DNA of 64,000 nt from Mycoplasmoides fastidiosum (GCF_024498275.1 NZ_CP101809.1:248001-312000), one strand, 5' to 3'. Counted from the stretch's first letter, positions 45,150-59,190 are shown. The notes: generated from the sequence alone by a model not told the origin. Translations and numbers: made by a program.

Positions 45150-48100
45150 ATGTTTAAAAAGGTTTTATCATCATTTTTATTATTAATTAGTGGTGTGTCA
45201 GTAAGTAGTGTTATTTTTACGGCGCATGATCATAGTTCGGTAAATACAGTAAATACACTGAAAAATTATCGTTCTCAAGCCCAAACTAGTGATCAAATCA
45301 CTTTTAATGCTAATACCCGGTTTCCAACCATTATCTCTGAGGTTGGACCAGTATTATTTAATGAAAACACGGTTTTTCAATTGGATTGATTTGGACAAAC
45401 AGTTTGGAAAACAGATGTTAAAGAGGAATTAGTTCGAATGGGTCACATTGCTCCTGAAGGAGCAAGTGAGCCCATTTTTGGCTTTCCAAAAGGCATTGCC
45501 GTAATTGGTTGAACTTATTCACAAATCACTAAAAGAATTTATTTACATGTTCCAGCCACCCGGGTGGGAAATGATCAAGCTAACGATAATTGAAAATTTC
45601 AATATATCGTTCCTTTAGATCCTAAAACTGGTAAATTAGAATTAGTTGCTCCTGATAAAACACCTCGGTTTGATGCCAGAGGTTCAACTTGACATGGTGA
45701 AATTCCGAAATTGGGTTATCAATATGGGGTCATTAGTCAATTAGGTGATGGTTCCATTGTGATTTATGGACTGTTAGATTTAAGTGGTATTTCTAATGGG
45801 GGAGCAGGTTATGCGGTTTTTTCGCCCAATACAAATACTTTAACTATAGGAAAAGGAATTTTTGGATTAAAAGGAGTACAAGCTAAATTTAAAGTGGGTG
45901 ATTTGGCTTTATATCGGGTTAAACCAATGAACACCATTCCCATTAGTTCTACCAACGCTTTGTTCATTACTCACAACCCAGTTACCAACTATGTTCATGC
46001 TCATTTAACAGATAATAATTTTGGTATTGGTAATACCCTTTGAAGAAATAGTCTGTTAACCCGCACTCCTCCAGCAGCAACTACGGGATTTCCGATTGTA
46101 AGTGAAACTGATCCATTAATTGTGAATAATAATTATGGGATTACTAAAGATTATTATTACAACCATGTTACTGGTGAAACTTGATTACCTTATTTAGATA
46201 AAATCTTTTTTGTTAATCCCGATGATTCAGCACTAGGTTATCAAGCAGAACCAATTAATTTACCCAAAATCAAATCGGGAACTAATCCATGAGATAGTGG
46301 CATTATTTACAGTAGCTACCTAGATTTGCGGGGTGATTTATTTTTCAACATGGCAACTTGGGATGCAACTGCTAAAGATTGAAACATTGATACCACAATT
46401 TATAAATTGTCAGCCACAACCAGACAAATTACACCTTATGTGACTTTAACAACTTCAGATAATCCTGATATTTTAGAGAAGAATCAACATTTTAAAATTT
46501 TTGCCATTCCAACTCAAGTGGGCAAAATTATGTTAATTAACAAAAAAACCGGAATTGCAGTTGCGATTGATGAAAATCCCAAAAACCTTGGTTTTGGTCG
46601 AATTATTGGAACATTAAATGGAGATCACTCCTTCTTAAAAAGTCCTGATTTCAACCTAAATGTTGGCGCTAAATTTAGACTGCCTTCACAATTGCAAACC
46701 GATAATTTTACTGCTAATGGTAATGGCAATATTGTTAATTATGATGTCATCAAGATTGATGATACTAACGGATCAATTACCGTGCAAGCAACCATTAATT
46801 ATGTACCGTGATTTGCGTCTCAAGATAATAATGCTAATGTCAAAACCACCCAAATTACCAAAACCTTTACAGGTTTGCGAACAGTTAATGATTTGCAATT
46901 TAGTGAATTAGATTATCAATTAAAAAATTCCCGAATTGACTTCATTGATGATCAAGCTTTAACAAATTTTGACTTATTAAATTTAACTGATAATGGTTTT
47001 TCTGAACAACTAAGATCAAAAATAAAATATCATGTTCAAAAAGTAGATAATACTCAAGGCACATTTGAAGTGCAATGAACACTAGTCGATTATTTTCCAA
47101 CAATTGATCCAACTACTAGTCAAAAACTAAACCTTACTAAAACTCATAAATACCAAGCAATTGCCACCAGTGACACAACAGGATATCAAATAGGATTAAT
47201 AAATGGATCTTCAGTCACAGCTGGAACTTTAAATCATGTGGAAAGCACCAGTTTTAATCATCTACCCCATGTTAACCAACTTTTATTAAAAAATATTAGT
47301 CCTTCAGAATTGGCTAATAATAAACAGAAAGTTTTAGAACTACTAGTTGATCGTTCAAAACTAAAGGGTTATCCGTTGTATTTGGTGGATGTGAAATTAA
47401 CAGCCGATGATATCAATCACACTTTAGCTGTGGAAATTACCATCCCTAAAAATGTTAATGAAAAACTAAATCTTAATAATAACCAAGCCCAAACGTTAAA
47501 AACCACATACACTGATCTTGGTGCTTCTGGTCACATTGCACCAGCATTAAGTCTGGATAAATTTAATAATACAACAATTACTTCCAATTTAATTCAAGCT
47601 GATTTACACCAATTAAAAAATGAAAAACACAAGCAGCAATTGCTTAATTCATTAGCTAGTCAAATGAGCATTGCAAGTGTGTGAAATAAAATTTTCACAC
47701 ACAATAATTTGGATTATCAAAATATTTTTCAGGTTTCTTTAGTGCCTGATAACATCAAAGGTACGTTGCAAATTATTTTATTAAACAATAGTAACTTGAA
47801 ATTTGACTCATTTAAAGGTTTTGATTCCAAACGGAAAATTAATGTTATTGAAATAACTGGTTTTCAAAAAATTACTCCTGATAACTATGATCAAAACCAG
47901 ATTCAATTTGCTAGCCCAACAGATATTAATTTATTAGCCTTACAAAGTAGTAAGTTGGCATCTAAAGTAACAGTGAGTGATTTAGTAAAATTAGTAACAA
48001 TTGGTGCAGCGATTAAACAACAATTTCCTAATTTTACATTAAATGACACCAACACCAAATTAACAGCTAATGATGTATCAGGGCAATTAAGTGTACAAAT

Positions 48101-48464
48101 TGATTTAGCTAACGAAAATAAAGTTTCTACCAATCAGGATCAAGTGAATTTACCAAATCTTTATCATTACACATTCACTGATTTTGCTAAAGAAAATGGT
48201 ACAGCCAAAAATTTTCAACCATTCTCCCAATTTCAATTGGGCAACAGAGTTAATTTAAAAGGGTTAACTAGTCAATATATTTTTGAACACCAGCAAGATT
48301 TTATTTTAAGACAGCAAGGTTATACTTTAACTTCAGCGAGTGAAATTGAAGTGATTTATGATCAAGGATTAGCCGCAGTTTTCATTACTTATAATTTTGC
48401 TAATCAACCCGAACACCAACACGATATGATCAATAACTTTTCTGTAGTTTACCGACTTTCATAG
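45150..48464 (+). CDS. Array protein P1 (secreted paralogue family)
   Basis: First of six tandem paralogues; 1104 residues. Signal peptide MFKKVLSSFLLLISGVSVSS differs from the SFFLLL leaders of P2-P6 and has no lipobox Cys. The mature protein begins with the family hallmark ITFNANTRFPTIISEVGPVL and FQLDWFGQTVW (Trp by TGA). The N-terminal half (about 60-560) has propeller-like blocks: IYLHVPATR, GDGSIVIYGLLDLSGISNGG, SYLDLRGDLFFNMATWD, TSDNPDIL and KIFAIPTQVGKIMLINKK. The C-terminal half holds repeats ending in phrases such as NGFSEQLRSKIKY, PDNIKGTLQIILLN, EITGFQKITP, ANDVSGQLSVQI, which resemble type-17 repeats. No C-terminal membrane helix; ends NNFSVVYRLS. Attachment may be through an uncleaved leader or through the A/B proteins (inference). 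Confidence 0.9.
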
Positions 48465-48513
48465 TTAATTATTTCTCATAATTAAGACCAATTATTTTTT
48501 AACAATGATTCTT

Positions 48514-48619
48514 GTTCTTTTTTAAAATAGATCCATAATTTTGAAAAAGAAGTTAATTATTCATAAATGTATTTTTTGCATGTTATGAATAGCAGATGTT
48601 CGATTAATTCAAAACATCT
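48514..48619 (+). promoter_or_regulatory. Triple-hairpin spacer P1-P2
   Basis: Three consecutive inverted repeats: H1 48514-48552 (TTCTTTTT.../...AAAAAGAAG), H2 48558-48591 (TATTCATAA/TTATGAATA) and H3 48594-48619 (AGATGTT/AACATCT). H3 ends 24 nt before the P2 start and is followed by a T-rich run and the strong ribosome-binding site GGAGG. Confidence 0.75.
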
Positions 48620-48643
48620 TCTTATCTTTTTGGAGGAAAGAAA

Positions 48644-51600
48644 TTGAAAAAAATTTCTTTTTTTCTACTTTTAACAATCGGTGCGTTTTCAGCTAGCAGT
48701 ATTTTGCTGGCAAGCCAACTAAACCAAATGAGTACCGAACAAAACCAAGGATTAAAAATTAATCGACATGCTGAAGCAGATGATTTGATTAAATTTAATG
48801 CTAACACCCGCTTTCCCACTATTATTTCTGAAATTGGTCCAGTTCTATTTAATGATAATACGGTTTTTCAATTAGACTGATTTGGTCAGACGGTTTGAAG
48901 TACCAATGTTAAAAGTGAATTAGTTGCTAAAGGCCATATTGCTCCAGAGGGAGTAGGTGCGCAGATTTTTGGTTTTAAAGCAGGAATTGCGGTAATTGGC
49001 TGAACTTATTCGCACATCACCAAAAAAATCTACTTGCACGTTCCAGCTACTCGGGCGGGAAATGATACAGAAAATGATAATTGAAAATTTCAATACATTG
49101 TGCCATTAGATCCTAAAACAGGAAAATTGGAATTAGTGGCTCCTGAACAAACTCCCCGGTTTGATGCAAGGGGCTCGACTTGACATGGTGAAATTGCCAA
49201 CTTAGGTTACCAATATGGCATTATTAGCCAGTTGGGTGATGGTTCCATTGTGATTTATGGCTTATTGGATTTAAGCGGAATTTCTAATGGAGGTTCAAGT
49301 TATGCAATTTTTTCTCCTAACACAAACACATTAACTACAGGAGGAAAAATTTTTGGGATTGAAAAACCCATGCCTAAATTTAGAATTGGTGATTTGGCTT
49401 TATATCTTGTAAAACCAATCAACACAATTCCAATTAGTTCTACCAACGCGTTGTTTATTACCCATAACCCGCGCACTAATTATATTCACGCTCATTTAAC
49501 TGATAACAAATTCGGTATTGGAAATAGTCTTTGAAAAGATAGTCCACTTACTCGGATTCCTCCAGATACTAGTACAGGATATCGTGCTATAGATGAAAGA
49601 GATCCCTTAATCCTTAATAATAATTATGGTATGACTAAAGATTATTACCATAATCCGATTACTGGAGAAACTTGGTTACCTTATTTGGATAAAATTTTCT
49701 TTATTAATCCAAATGACTCAACTCTTGGTTATGGGGCAACTTCAACTAATTTACCAAAAATTAAAAGTGGAGTTGCCCCATGGGATAGTGGGATCATTTA
49801 CAGCAGCTATTTAGATTTACGAGGTGATTTATTTTTCAATATGGCCACTTGGGATGGGGCTACTCAAGATTGAAATATTGATACCACCATTTATAAATTA
49901 TCGGCTACTACCAAACAAATTACTCCTTATGTGACTTTAACAACTTCAGATAATCCCGATATTTTAAAAGAGAACCAACACTTTAAAATTTTTGCGATCC
50001 CGACTCAAGTTGGCAAAATTATGTTAATTAACAAAAAAACTGGGATTGCAGTTGCGATTGATGAAAATCCTAAAAACCTTGGTTTCGGTCGGATTATTGG
50101 AACGCTAAATGGGGATCACTCCTTCTTAAAAAGTCCTGATTTCAACCTAAATGTTGGGGCTAAATTCAGACTGCCTTCACAATTACAAGCTGATAATTTT
50201 ACTGCTAATGGTAATGGCAATATTGTTAATTATAACGTGACTGATATTAATGATAACGATGGTGCGATTACAGTACAAGCAACCATTAATTATGTACCAT
50301 GATTTGCATCACAAGATAATAATGCTAATGTCAAAACCACCCAGATTACTAAAACATTTACTAACTTGGGAACAGTTAATGACTTACAATTTAGTGAATT
50401 AGATTACCAATTAGAAAAATCTCGAATTGATTTCATCAATGACACAGTTATAAAAAATTTTGACTTATTAAATTTAACTGATAATGGTTTTTCTGAACAA
50501 TTACGCTCAAAAATAAAATACCAAGTTCAAAATGTAAATAGCACTGAAGGAACATTTGATGTGCATTGAAGTTTAGAAAATTATGCTCCAATAATTGATC
50601 CAAACTTTGCTCCAAAATTAAGTCTTACTAAAACCAAAACCTATAAAGCAATTCCAACCACTGACACTACAGGATACCAAATTGGTTTAATCAATGGTTC
50701 AGCAGTTGTTAACGGAACTTTAACCAATGTAGCAAAAACTAGTTTCAATAATTTGCCCCATGCAAACCAGCTTTTATTAAAAAATATTAGTCCCTCTGCG
50801 CTAGTTAAAGATAAAAGAAAAACCCTTGATTTATTAATTGATCGCTCCAAGTTAAAAGGCTATCCATTATATTTAATGGATGTTACATTAACGCCAAATG
50901 ATCAAGAACGTACTTTAACTGTTCAAATTAAAATTCCTCAGAGTGTTAATGAAAAATTAAAACTTGGGGGAAATCAAGAACAAAGCTTCCAAACTATTTA
51001 CACTGATTTAGGCACTTCTAGTCAAGTGACACCAGCATTAAGTTTAGAAAAATTTGAAAAGACAACAATTACTGCCAACCTAATTCAAGCAAATTTGCAA
51101 CAGTTAAAAGATGGAAGCGTTAGAAATGAACTAATCCATTCATTAGCTAGTCAAATGAGCATTGCTAATTTATGAAACCAAATTTTTACCCACAATAATT
51201 TTGACTATCAAAATGTGTTTGAAATTTCTTTAGTACCAGATAATATCAAAGGATCATTGCAAATTATTTTATTAAACAAAAGTAATTTTGCCTTTGATTT
51301 ATTTCAAGGATCTAATTCTAATCGCAAAATTACAGTGATTGAAATTACTGGCTTCCAAAAAATTACTCCTGATACTTATGATCAAAACCAAATTCAGTTC
51401 GCAGGTCCCACAGACGTTAATTTAGTGGCTTTACAAACACATAAATTAGCTTCACAAGTTAGTGTGAATGATCTTCAACAACTAGTCACAATTGGTTCAG
51501 AAATTCAAAGACAATTTCCTAATTTTAGTTTAAATACAATTAACACCACTTTAACTGCCAATGATGTTTCTGGACAATTAAATGTTTTAATTAGTTTAAC

Positions 51601-51955
51601 TAATGAGAATAAAGTTTTAGCTAATCATGATCAAGTTCGTCTACCAAAAATTTATCAGTACACTTTCACTGATTTTGCTAAACAAGATGGTTCAGCTAAA
51701 AGCTTTCAACCATTTTCACAATCGCAGTTGACAACTAAACTTGATTTAAAAAGTTTAACAAGTCAATATATTTTTGAACACCAAAGCGATTTTATTTTGA
51801 GACAAAAGGGTTATACCTTAAATTCAGCGAGTGAAATTGAAGTGGTTTATGCCGAAGAATTAAATGCGATTTTCATTACTTATAATTTTGCTAACCAACC
51901 CGAACACCAAGATGATGAAATCAATAATTTTTCAGTGGTTTACCGAGTTTCATAA
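48644..51955 (+). CDS. Array protein P2 (secreted paralogue family)
   Basis: 1103 residues. The start is TTG 48644, chosen because GGAGG lies 7 nt upstream and the encoded leader (KKISFFLLLTIGAFSASSIL) aligns with P3-P6; no ATG fits. The leader is a signal peptide ending near LLASQ without a Cys. P2 is closest to P1 through most of its length (GLLDLSGISNGGSSYAIF, TIPISSTNALFITHNPRTN, TGIAVAIDENPKNLGFGRII), including long near-identical DNA stretches at about 49930-50250. The C-terminal half carries the same repeat units (SASQ-type LASQMSIANLWNQIF, PDNIKGSLQIILLNKS, ANDVSGQLNVLISL). Extracellular, function unknown. Ends NNFSVVYRVS. Confidence 0.9.
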
Positions 51956-51982
51956 TTAATTATTTCCATGAAATTTCACTTG

Positions 51983-52102
51983 TTCTTCTTTAAAAAACTT
52001 TGATTTTTTAAAGAAGAAGTCAGATATTCACAAACCAAATTATTAAATTTATTAATTATTTTTTGATTTGTGAATAGTAAATGTTTTGTTCATCCAAAAC
52101 AT
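51983..52102 (+). promoter_or_regulatory. Triple-hairpin spacer P2-P3
   Basis: H1 51983-52018 is a perfect 15-bp stem (TTCTTCTTTAAAAAA arm, 6-nt loop). H2 52025-52076 has 15-nt arms with one mismatch (TATTCACAAACCAAA against TTTGATTTGTGAATA). H3 52081-52102 pairs ATGTTTTG with CAAAACAT over a 6-nt loop and is followed by CTTTATATGTTTTTTT. H3 ends 29 nt before the P3 ATG. Confidence 0.85.
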
Positions 52103-52131
52103 CTTTATATGTTTTTTTAAGCAGAAAATTT

Positions 52132-55100
52132 ATGAAAATTTCTTTTTTTCTTCTTCTAACAATTGGGGCACTAACAACCAGTAGCATCTTGCCTGCAAAT
52201 CAATTGCAGCAAATAAGTTCTGAACCAAACCAAAGCCTAAACATTAATCGCCATACGGATATGGATGATTTAATTCAATTTAATGCTAACACCCGATTCC
52301 CCACCATTATTTCTGAGGTAGGGCCAGTACTAGTGAATGGTAATACCGTTTTTCAATTAGATTGATTTGGTCAAACGGTTTGAAGTATAAATGTTAAAGA
52401 TCAATTAGCGGCCAAAGGTTTTATTAATCCAGAAGGGGCTAATGAAGCAATTTTTGGTTTACCTAAGGGCACAGCATTAATTGGCTGGACTTATTCTCGT
52501 ATTACTAGCAAAATCTATTTACACATTCCTGCAACCATCAAAGGCAATGATCCGGGACAAGATGATTGAAAATACCAATACATTGTTCCTTTAGATCCCA
52601 AGACAGGTAAATTAGAACTAGATGAGCCCGCAAACACACCACGATTTAATGCTAGTGGCTCCACTTGAAATGGCAAAAGAGGTAAACTAGGTTTTCAATT
52701 TGGACTGATTAGCCAGTTAGGTGATGGTTCAATTGTTGTTTATGGTTTATTGGATTTAAGCGGAATTTCTAATGGGGGATCAAGTTATTTAATTTTTTCT
52801 CCTAACACTAATACACTGACTACAGGGGGACGCATTTTTAATATTGACCCCAAAAATTTTCACCATTGAGTAGATGGTATAGATTTTTATTACATTAGAC
52901 CAATGAACACAATTCCCATTAGTTCAACCAAAACTTTATTCATTACTCATAAACCAACTGAAAGTGATATTTATACACATTTAATTGATAATCAATTTAA
53001 TCTAATTAATAATTTTTGAAGAAAAAGTCCACTATCTTGAATTTCTCCAAAACAAGACGGAAGATTTCATCGTGTAGGCCGGAGTGATCCGCTAATTGTT
53101 AATAACAACTATGGAATTACCAATGACTATTATTCCAATCCAGTTACTGGAGAAACTTGATTACCTTATTTAGACAAAGTCTTTTTTATTCGTCCCGATA
53201 ATTCAGAATTGGGCTATGATGCAAAATTCATTAATTTACCTAAAATAAAATCTGCAGCTGAACCATGAAATAGCGGCATTATTTACAGCAGTTATTTGGA
53301 TTTACGTGGGGATTTATTTTTCAACATGGCCACATGAAATGCTACTGATAATGATTGAAACATTGATACAACAGTTTATAAACTATCTGCTGCTACTAAA
53401 CAAATTAGCCCTTATGTTAGTTTAGCTACTTCAGATAATCCTGATATTTTAAAAGAAAATCATCATTTTAAAATTTTTGCGATTCCCACTCAGGTCGGCA
53501 AAATTATGTTGTTAAACAAAAAAACCGGCATTGCGGTTGCGGTTGATGAAAGCCCAAAAAATCCTAATTTAGGCCGAATTATTGGAACATTAAATGGAAA
53601 ATACTCCTTCTTAAAAAGTCCGGATTTCAATTTAAATGTTGGTGCTAAATTTAAGTTACCATCGCAATTACGAACTGATAATTTTAGTGCTAATGGCAAT
53701 GGCAACATTGTTAATTATGATGTGACAGATATTGATGACACTAAAGGCACGATCACAGTGCAAGCGACCATTAATTATGTACCGTGATTTGCATCACAGG
53801 ATACTAATACTAATGTTAAAACCACCCAAATTACCAAAACATTTACTGGTTTACATACAGTTAATGACTTGCAATTTAGTGAATTGGATTACCAATTAAA
53901 AAATGCCCGAGTTGATTTCATAAATAATGCAACATTAACAAATTTTGATTTATTGAATTTAACTGATAATGGTTTTTCTGAACAACTACGCCCAAAAGTT
54001 AAATATGAAATTCAAAATGTGCAAAGTGATGGGTCATTTCAAGTGCGTTGAACTTTGAATGATTATGTGCCCGCAATTGATCCCAATATTGGACGCAGAT
54101 TAAGTATCAGCAAAACTCAGCAGTACCAAGCTCTTGGAACTAATGATCAAACTGGATACCAAATTGGTTTAATTAACGGATCATCAATTATAGGTGGACA
54201 TTTAAACCCAGTAACTACAACTAGTTTCAAAAATTTACCCCGAGCTACCCAACTTTTATTAGAAAATATTAGTCCTTCAGAATTAGCAAAAAATCCAAAA
54301 AAAGCATTAGATTTATTAATTGATCGGTCCAAACTAAAAGGTTATCCGTTATATTTGATGAATGTGAAATTAACCCCAAATGATTCACAACGGACTTTGG
54401 ATGTTGAAATTACTATTCCTGCAAGTGTAAATAAAACACTAAACCTTAATAGCCAGCAAGCCCAAATTTTTAAAACCACTTATACTGATTTAAGTGCGCC
54501 GAATCAAGTTGTACCCCAATTAAGTTTAAATAAATTTAAAACGAAAACTGTCACAACAAATGCAATTCAAGTTGATTTAAATCAATTACACGATAATGGG
54601 GTTCAAGCTCGATTAACAGGTTCACTAGCAAGTCAAATGAGCATCGCTAATGTCTGGAACCAAATTTTTGAACACAATAATTTTGACTACCAAAATATTT
54701 TTCAAATTTCGTTAATTCCAGACAACATCAAAGGATCATTACAAATTGTTTTATTAAATAAAAGTGATTTCTCCTTTGATTTATTTAAGGGCTCTAAACC
54801 CAACAATAAAATCACAGTTATTGAAGTAACGGGATTTCAAAAAATTACCCCTGATGCTTATGCAAAAAACCAAATTCAATTTGCAGACCCAAAAAATCCC
54901 GCTTTATTAGCGTTACAAACTAACAAACTAGCATCAGAAGTAAAAATCAGTGATTTACAACAATTAATAACAATTGGTGCAGCCATCACACAACAAATCC
55001 CAGGCTTTAGCCTAAATGAAAATAATACGACTTTAAAGGCCAATGATGTTTCAGGTCAATTAAATGTTTTGATTAATTTGACTAATCAAAATAAAGCATT

Positions 55101-55437
55101 AGCTAATCACGATCAAGTGAATTTACCCAATTTTTACCATTATACTTTTAGTGATTTTGCAAAACAAGATGCTTCAGCGAAAAGTTTTCAACCCTTTTCG
55201 CAATTTCAATTGCGGACTAAAGCTGATTTAAGAACTTTAACAAGTCAATATATCTTAGAACATCAAGATGAATTCATCTTAAGACAAAAAGGCTATCGTT
55301 TAAATTCAGCTAATCAAATTGAAGTTGTTTATTCTGCAACATTAAATGCTGTTTTCATTACTTATAGTTTTGCCAATCAAATTGAACACCAAAATGATGA
55401 AGTCAATAATTTTTCAGTAGTTTATCGACTTTCATAA
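52132..55437 (+). CDS. Array protein P3 (secreted paralogue family)
   Basis: 1101 residues from ATG 52132; an upstream in-frame ATG at 52081 lies inside hairpin H3 and is rejected because it would push the leader away from the N-terminus. Leader MKISFFLLLTIGALTTSSIL, no lipobox. The block order is the same as in P1 and P2, but the middle segment (about 235-340) is specific to P3: FHHWVDGIDFYYIRPMNTIP, LSWISPKQDGRFHRVGRSD. Flanking segments (YSSYLDLRGDLFFNMATWN, GKIMLLNKKTGIAVAVDE) are nearly invariant. Ribosome-binding site weak (AAGCAGAAAATTT). Many TGA-coded Trp in the N-terminal half. Extracellular, function unknown. Confidence 0.9.
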
Positions 55438-55609
55438 CTAATTGCTTTTGATAAAAACAATTAGCTATTTGTGTGAAATTTATTTTGTTCTATCTGAAAA
55501 AACATCAGTTTTTTCAGATAGAAGTGTACGTCATTCATAAACTAAAATACTAAATTTATTTACTGATTTTTAGTTTAAGAATAATTGATGTTTGATTAAC
55601 TTCAAACAT
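55438..55609 (+). promoter_or_regulatory. Hairpin spacer P3-P4 (four stems)
   Basis: An extra stem CTAATTG/CAATTAG at 55438-55464 starts right after the stop. H1 55488-55523 is a perfect 15-bp stem (TTCTATCTGAAAAAA arm, 6-nt loop). H2 55533-55582 has 15-nt arms with one mismatch. H3 55588-55609 pairs ATGTTTG with CAAACAT. H3 ends 26 nt before the P4 ATG. Confidence 0.85.
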
Positions 55610-55635
55610 TTTTATGTTTTTGAAGCAGAGAATTT

Positions 55636-58600
55636 ATGAAAATTTCTTTTTTCCTTCTTTTAGCAATCGGAACACTAGCAGCTAGCACGATTTTTCCGGC
55701 TAGTCGTTTAAAACCAACTCATGCTGAGCAAACTCATGCATTAAAAGTAGATCAACAAGCAGACACAAATGATTTGATCACCTTTAATGCGAATACCCGA
55801 TTTCCAACGATCATTTCTGAATTAGGTCCAGTGTTAGTAAATGGTAACACCGTTTTCCAACTGGACTGATTTGGTCAAACCGTTTGAAGCACCAATGTAT
55901 TGACAGAACTAGCCGCTACTGGTCATGTGGCCCCAGATGGTTCAAATGCGGTTATGTTTGGTTTTCCCACAGGTACGGCTTTGATTGGTTGGATTTATTC
56001 TCGCATCACTAACAAAATTTATTTGCACATTCCTGCCACTCGAGTGGGCAATTCTCAGGATAACGACAACTGAAAATACCAATACATTGTGCCGCTTGAT
56101 CCCAAAACCGGCAAATTAGAAATTAGTACACCAGATCAAACTGCCCGGATTGGGGTGCAGGGTGCTACTTCTAATGGTAACCAAAGTAATTTAAGGTTTC
56201 AATTTGGCATCATGAGCCGATTGGGGGATGGATCGATTATTGTTTATGGTCTTTTGGGCACAACAGGGATTGCGAATGGGGGCAGCAGTTATTTTGTTTT
56301 TCACCCAGGGACTAATAAAGTAGTTACGGGGAATCGAATTCTAAATATTCCTGGGGATGTCTGAGATTATCGTGTTAACGATTTATATTTACACACCACT
56401 TTACCGATCACCACAGCACCAATTAGTCAAGACAAATCACTTTTTCTAATACGGCAAGTAGTGAATGATCCTGGTAAAAACAGCACCAATTTATGAAATT
56501 ATGGGAGATATAAAAGCAATATTTTTTCACTGGTTGTTGATAATAATTTCCATTTGGTAAGTGGAAATTGAGACACTACACCAATTCGTTGAAAACCCCA
56601 AGATTCCAATAATTTCACCCATCCGCACCGAGATAGTTCATTAGTAGCTAATAATAACTATGGCTTAAATAATGAATATTATGACAACAAAGTTACTGGT
56701 GAAACTTGGTTACCGTTTTTAGATAAGTTATTCGTAATTAAATCTGACCATTCAGCTTCAGGTTATCAAGCAACAACAATTGCTTTACCCAAAATTAGAA
56801 ATGCTGATGCCCCATGAAATTCGGGCATCATTTATAGTAGCTACCTAGATTTACGGGGTGATTTATTTTTCAATATGGCTACTTGAGATGCAACAACTAA
56901 TGACTGAATCATTGATACTACAGTTTATAAATTATCAGCCACAACCAAACAAATTACGCCTTATGTGACTTTAACCACTTCAGATAATCCTGATATTTTG
57001 AACGAAAACCAACACTTTAAAATTTTTGCCATCCCTACCCAAGTGGGCAAAATTATGTTGTTAAACAAGAAAACTGGCATTGCGGTTGCAGTCGATGAAA
57101 ATCCCAAACACCCAGGGATGGGGCGGATCATTGGCACATTAAATGGTCAACATTCCTTTTTAAAAAGTCCGGACTTTAACCTAAATCTTGGGGCTAGATT
57201 CAAGCTACCTTCCCAATTACAAGCTGATAATTTTACTGCCAATGGTAACGGCAATATTGTCAATTATGATGTGACTAATCTCAATGATAATGATGGTTCA
57301 ATTACTGTACAAGCAACCATTAATTATGTACCTTGATTTGAATCACAAGAAAATAATGTCAATGTCAAAACGACTCAAATCACCAAAAGATTTACCGGCT
57401 TACACACAGTTAATCATTTACAATTTGGGGATTTAAATTATCAATTAAAAAATGCCCGAGTTGATTTAATTACGGATGCAGTCTTACAAAAATTTGATTT
57501 ACTAAATTTAGTTGATAATGGTTTTAATGAACAATTACGTTCAAAAATTAAATATCAAATTCAAAACGTAGATAAAACTAGTGGGAGTTTTGAAGTCCAC
57601 TGAACTTTAGCTGACCATGTCCCCGCAATTGATCCCCGCTTTAATCAAAAAGCAGTTTTAACCAGAACCCATAAGTACCAAGCTTTGCCAACCACTGATA
57701 CCACTGGGTACCAATTAGGATTAATTAACGGATCATCAGTTACTGCAGGTACTTTAACAACAGTACCAACAACTCGTTTCAGTGATTTACCCCGAGCCAG
57801 TCAATTTTTACTAAAAAATATTACGCCTTCTGAATTAGCTAGGGATCAAAATAAAGCACTAGATTTATTAATTGATCGCACTAAATTAAAGGGCTATCCG
57901 TTATATTTAATGGATGTGACACTAACCCCAAATGATCAAGCCCAAACTTTAGATGTGGAAATTAAAATTCCAGCTGCAGTTAACCAGCTACTTAACCTTA
58001 ATAGTCAAAAAGAACAAATTTTAAAAACGACTTACACGGGTTTAGCTAAATCAACACCAGTTGTACCAAGGTTAAATTTAAATAAATTTAAAACTCAAAC
58101 AGTTACTCTTAAAAGTATTCAAGTTGATTTGAACCAATTAAATGATGATAATATCAGAAGTAGACTAACCAGCTCTTTAGCTAGTCAGATGAGTTTTGCG
58201 AATTTGTGAAACCAAATTTTTACGCATAATGATTTTAATTATCAAAAGGTTTTTGAAGTTTCTTTAGTTCCAGATAACATTCACGGATCATTACAAATTG
58301 TTTTGTTAAATAAAAGTAATTTTGAATTTAGCTTGTTTAAACCTACAGAGCCAACAGGTAACATTACCGTTATTGAACTAACTGGGTTCCAAAAAATTAC
58401 CCCAGAAACTTACGCTCAAAACCAAATTCAATTTGCGGGAATAAGGGACCAAAATTTATTAACTTTACAAGTTAATAAACTAGCATCTGAAGTGCAAGTG
58501 AGTGATTTACACCATTTAGTAACAATTGGTCCCGCAATTAAACAACAATTTCCCAATTTCACATTAAATGATACCAACACCAAATTGACAGCTAATGATG

Positions 58601-58989
58601 TATCGGGTCAGTTAAGCGTGGCAATTAGTTTAGCCCAAGAAAATACAACTCGTGCCAACCAAGCCCAAATTAATTTGCCCAATTTTTATCACCACACTTT
58701 CAGTGATTTTGCTAGAAAAGATGGGACAGCCAAAAATTTTCAGCCCTTTTCCCAAGCCCAATTATCCAAAACAATTGATCTTCCCAATTTAACTAGCCAA
58801 TATATTTTCAACCACCAAAACGAGTTTATTTTAAGAAGTCATGGTTATAGTTTAGTTTCACCCAATCAAATTGAAGTTGTGCATTCCAAAGCATTAAATG
58901 CGGTTTTCATTACTTATAATTTTGCCAACCAGCCCGAACACCAGTATGATGATGTGAATCATTTCTCTGTAGTCTATCGTCTTTCTTAA
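55636..58989 (+). CDS. Array protein P4 (secreted paralogue family)
   Basis: 1117 residues from ATG 55636. Leader MKISFFLLLAIGTLAASTIF, no lipobox Cys. P4 and P5 form a second subtype in the middle of the protein: GSIIVYGLLGTTGIANGG, SYFVFHPGTNKVVTGNRIL, SLFLIRQVVNDPGKN, RYKSNIFSLVVDNNF, DSSLVANNNYGLNNEYYDN. The blocks on either side return to the common family sequence (YSSYLDLRGDLFFNMATWD; GRIIGTLNGQHSFLKSPDF). The C-terminal repeats are as in the rest, with LASQMSFANLWNQIF and ANDVSGQLSVAISL. Weak ribosome-binding site (GCAGAGAATTT). Extracellular, function unknown; the mosaic pattern suggests recombination between array members. Confidence 0.9.
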
Positions 58990-59037
58990 TTAAAAAGAAC
59001 CAAAATGTTTTAAATTTAATCGATTATAATTAACGCG

Positions 59038-59164
59038 TTCTCTTTGCAACATTAATCCATAATTTTGCAAAAGAAGTTAATTATTCATAAATTTAATTAT
59101 TAAATGCTTTCTCTTAATTTTTCATTTATGAGTAGTAAGATGTTTTGTTAATCCAAAACATCTT
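59038..59164 (+). promoter_or_regulatory. Triple-hairpin spacer P4-P5
   Basis: H1 59038-59075 pairs TTCT-c-TTTGCAA with TTGCAAAAGAA (one bulged C). H2 59082-59134 pairs TATTCATAAA with TTTATGAGTA (one mismatch). H3 59137-59164 is a perfect 11-bp stem (AAGATGTTTTG arm, 6-nt loop) followed by TTTATATTTTT. H3 ends 26 nt before the P5 ATG. Confidence 0.85.
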
Positions 59165-59190
59165 TTTATATTTTTAGAACAGAAAAATTA

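Noticed and set aside
52081-52131. Upstream in-frame ATG extending P3 by 17 residues
   Set aside because: It lies inside hairpin H3, and the extension would place charged residues before the signal peptide found at the N-terminus of all other family members.
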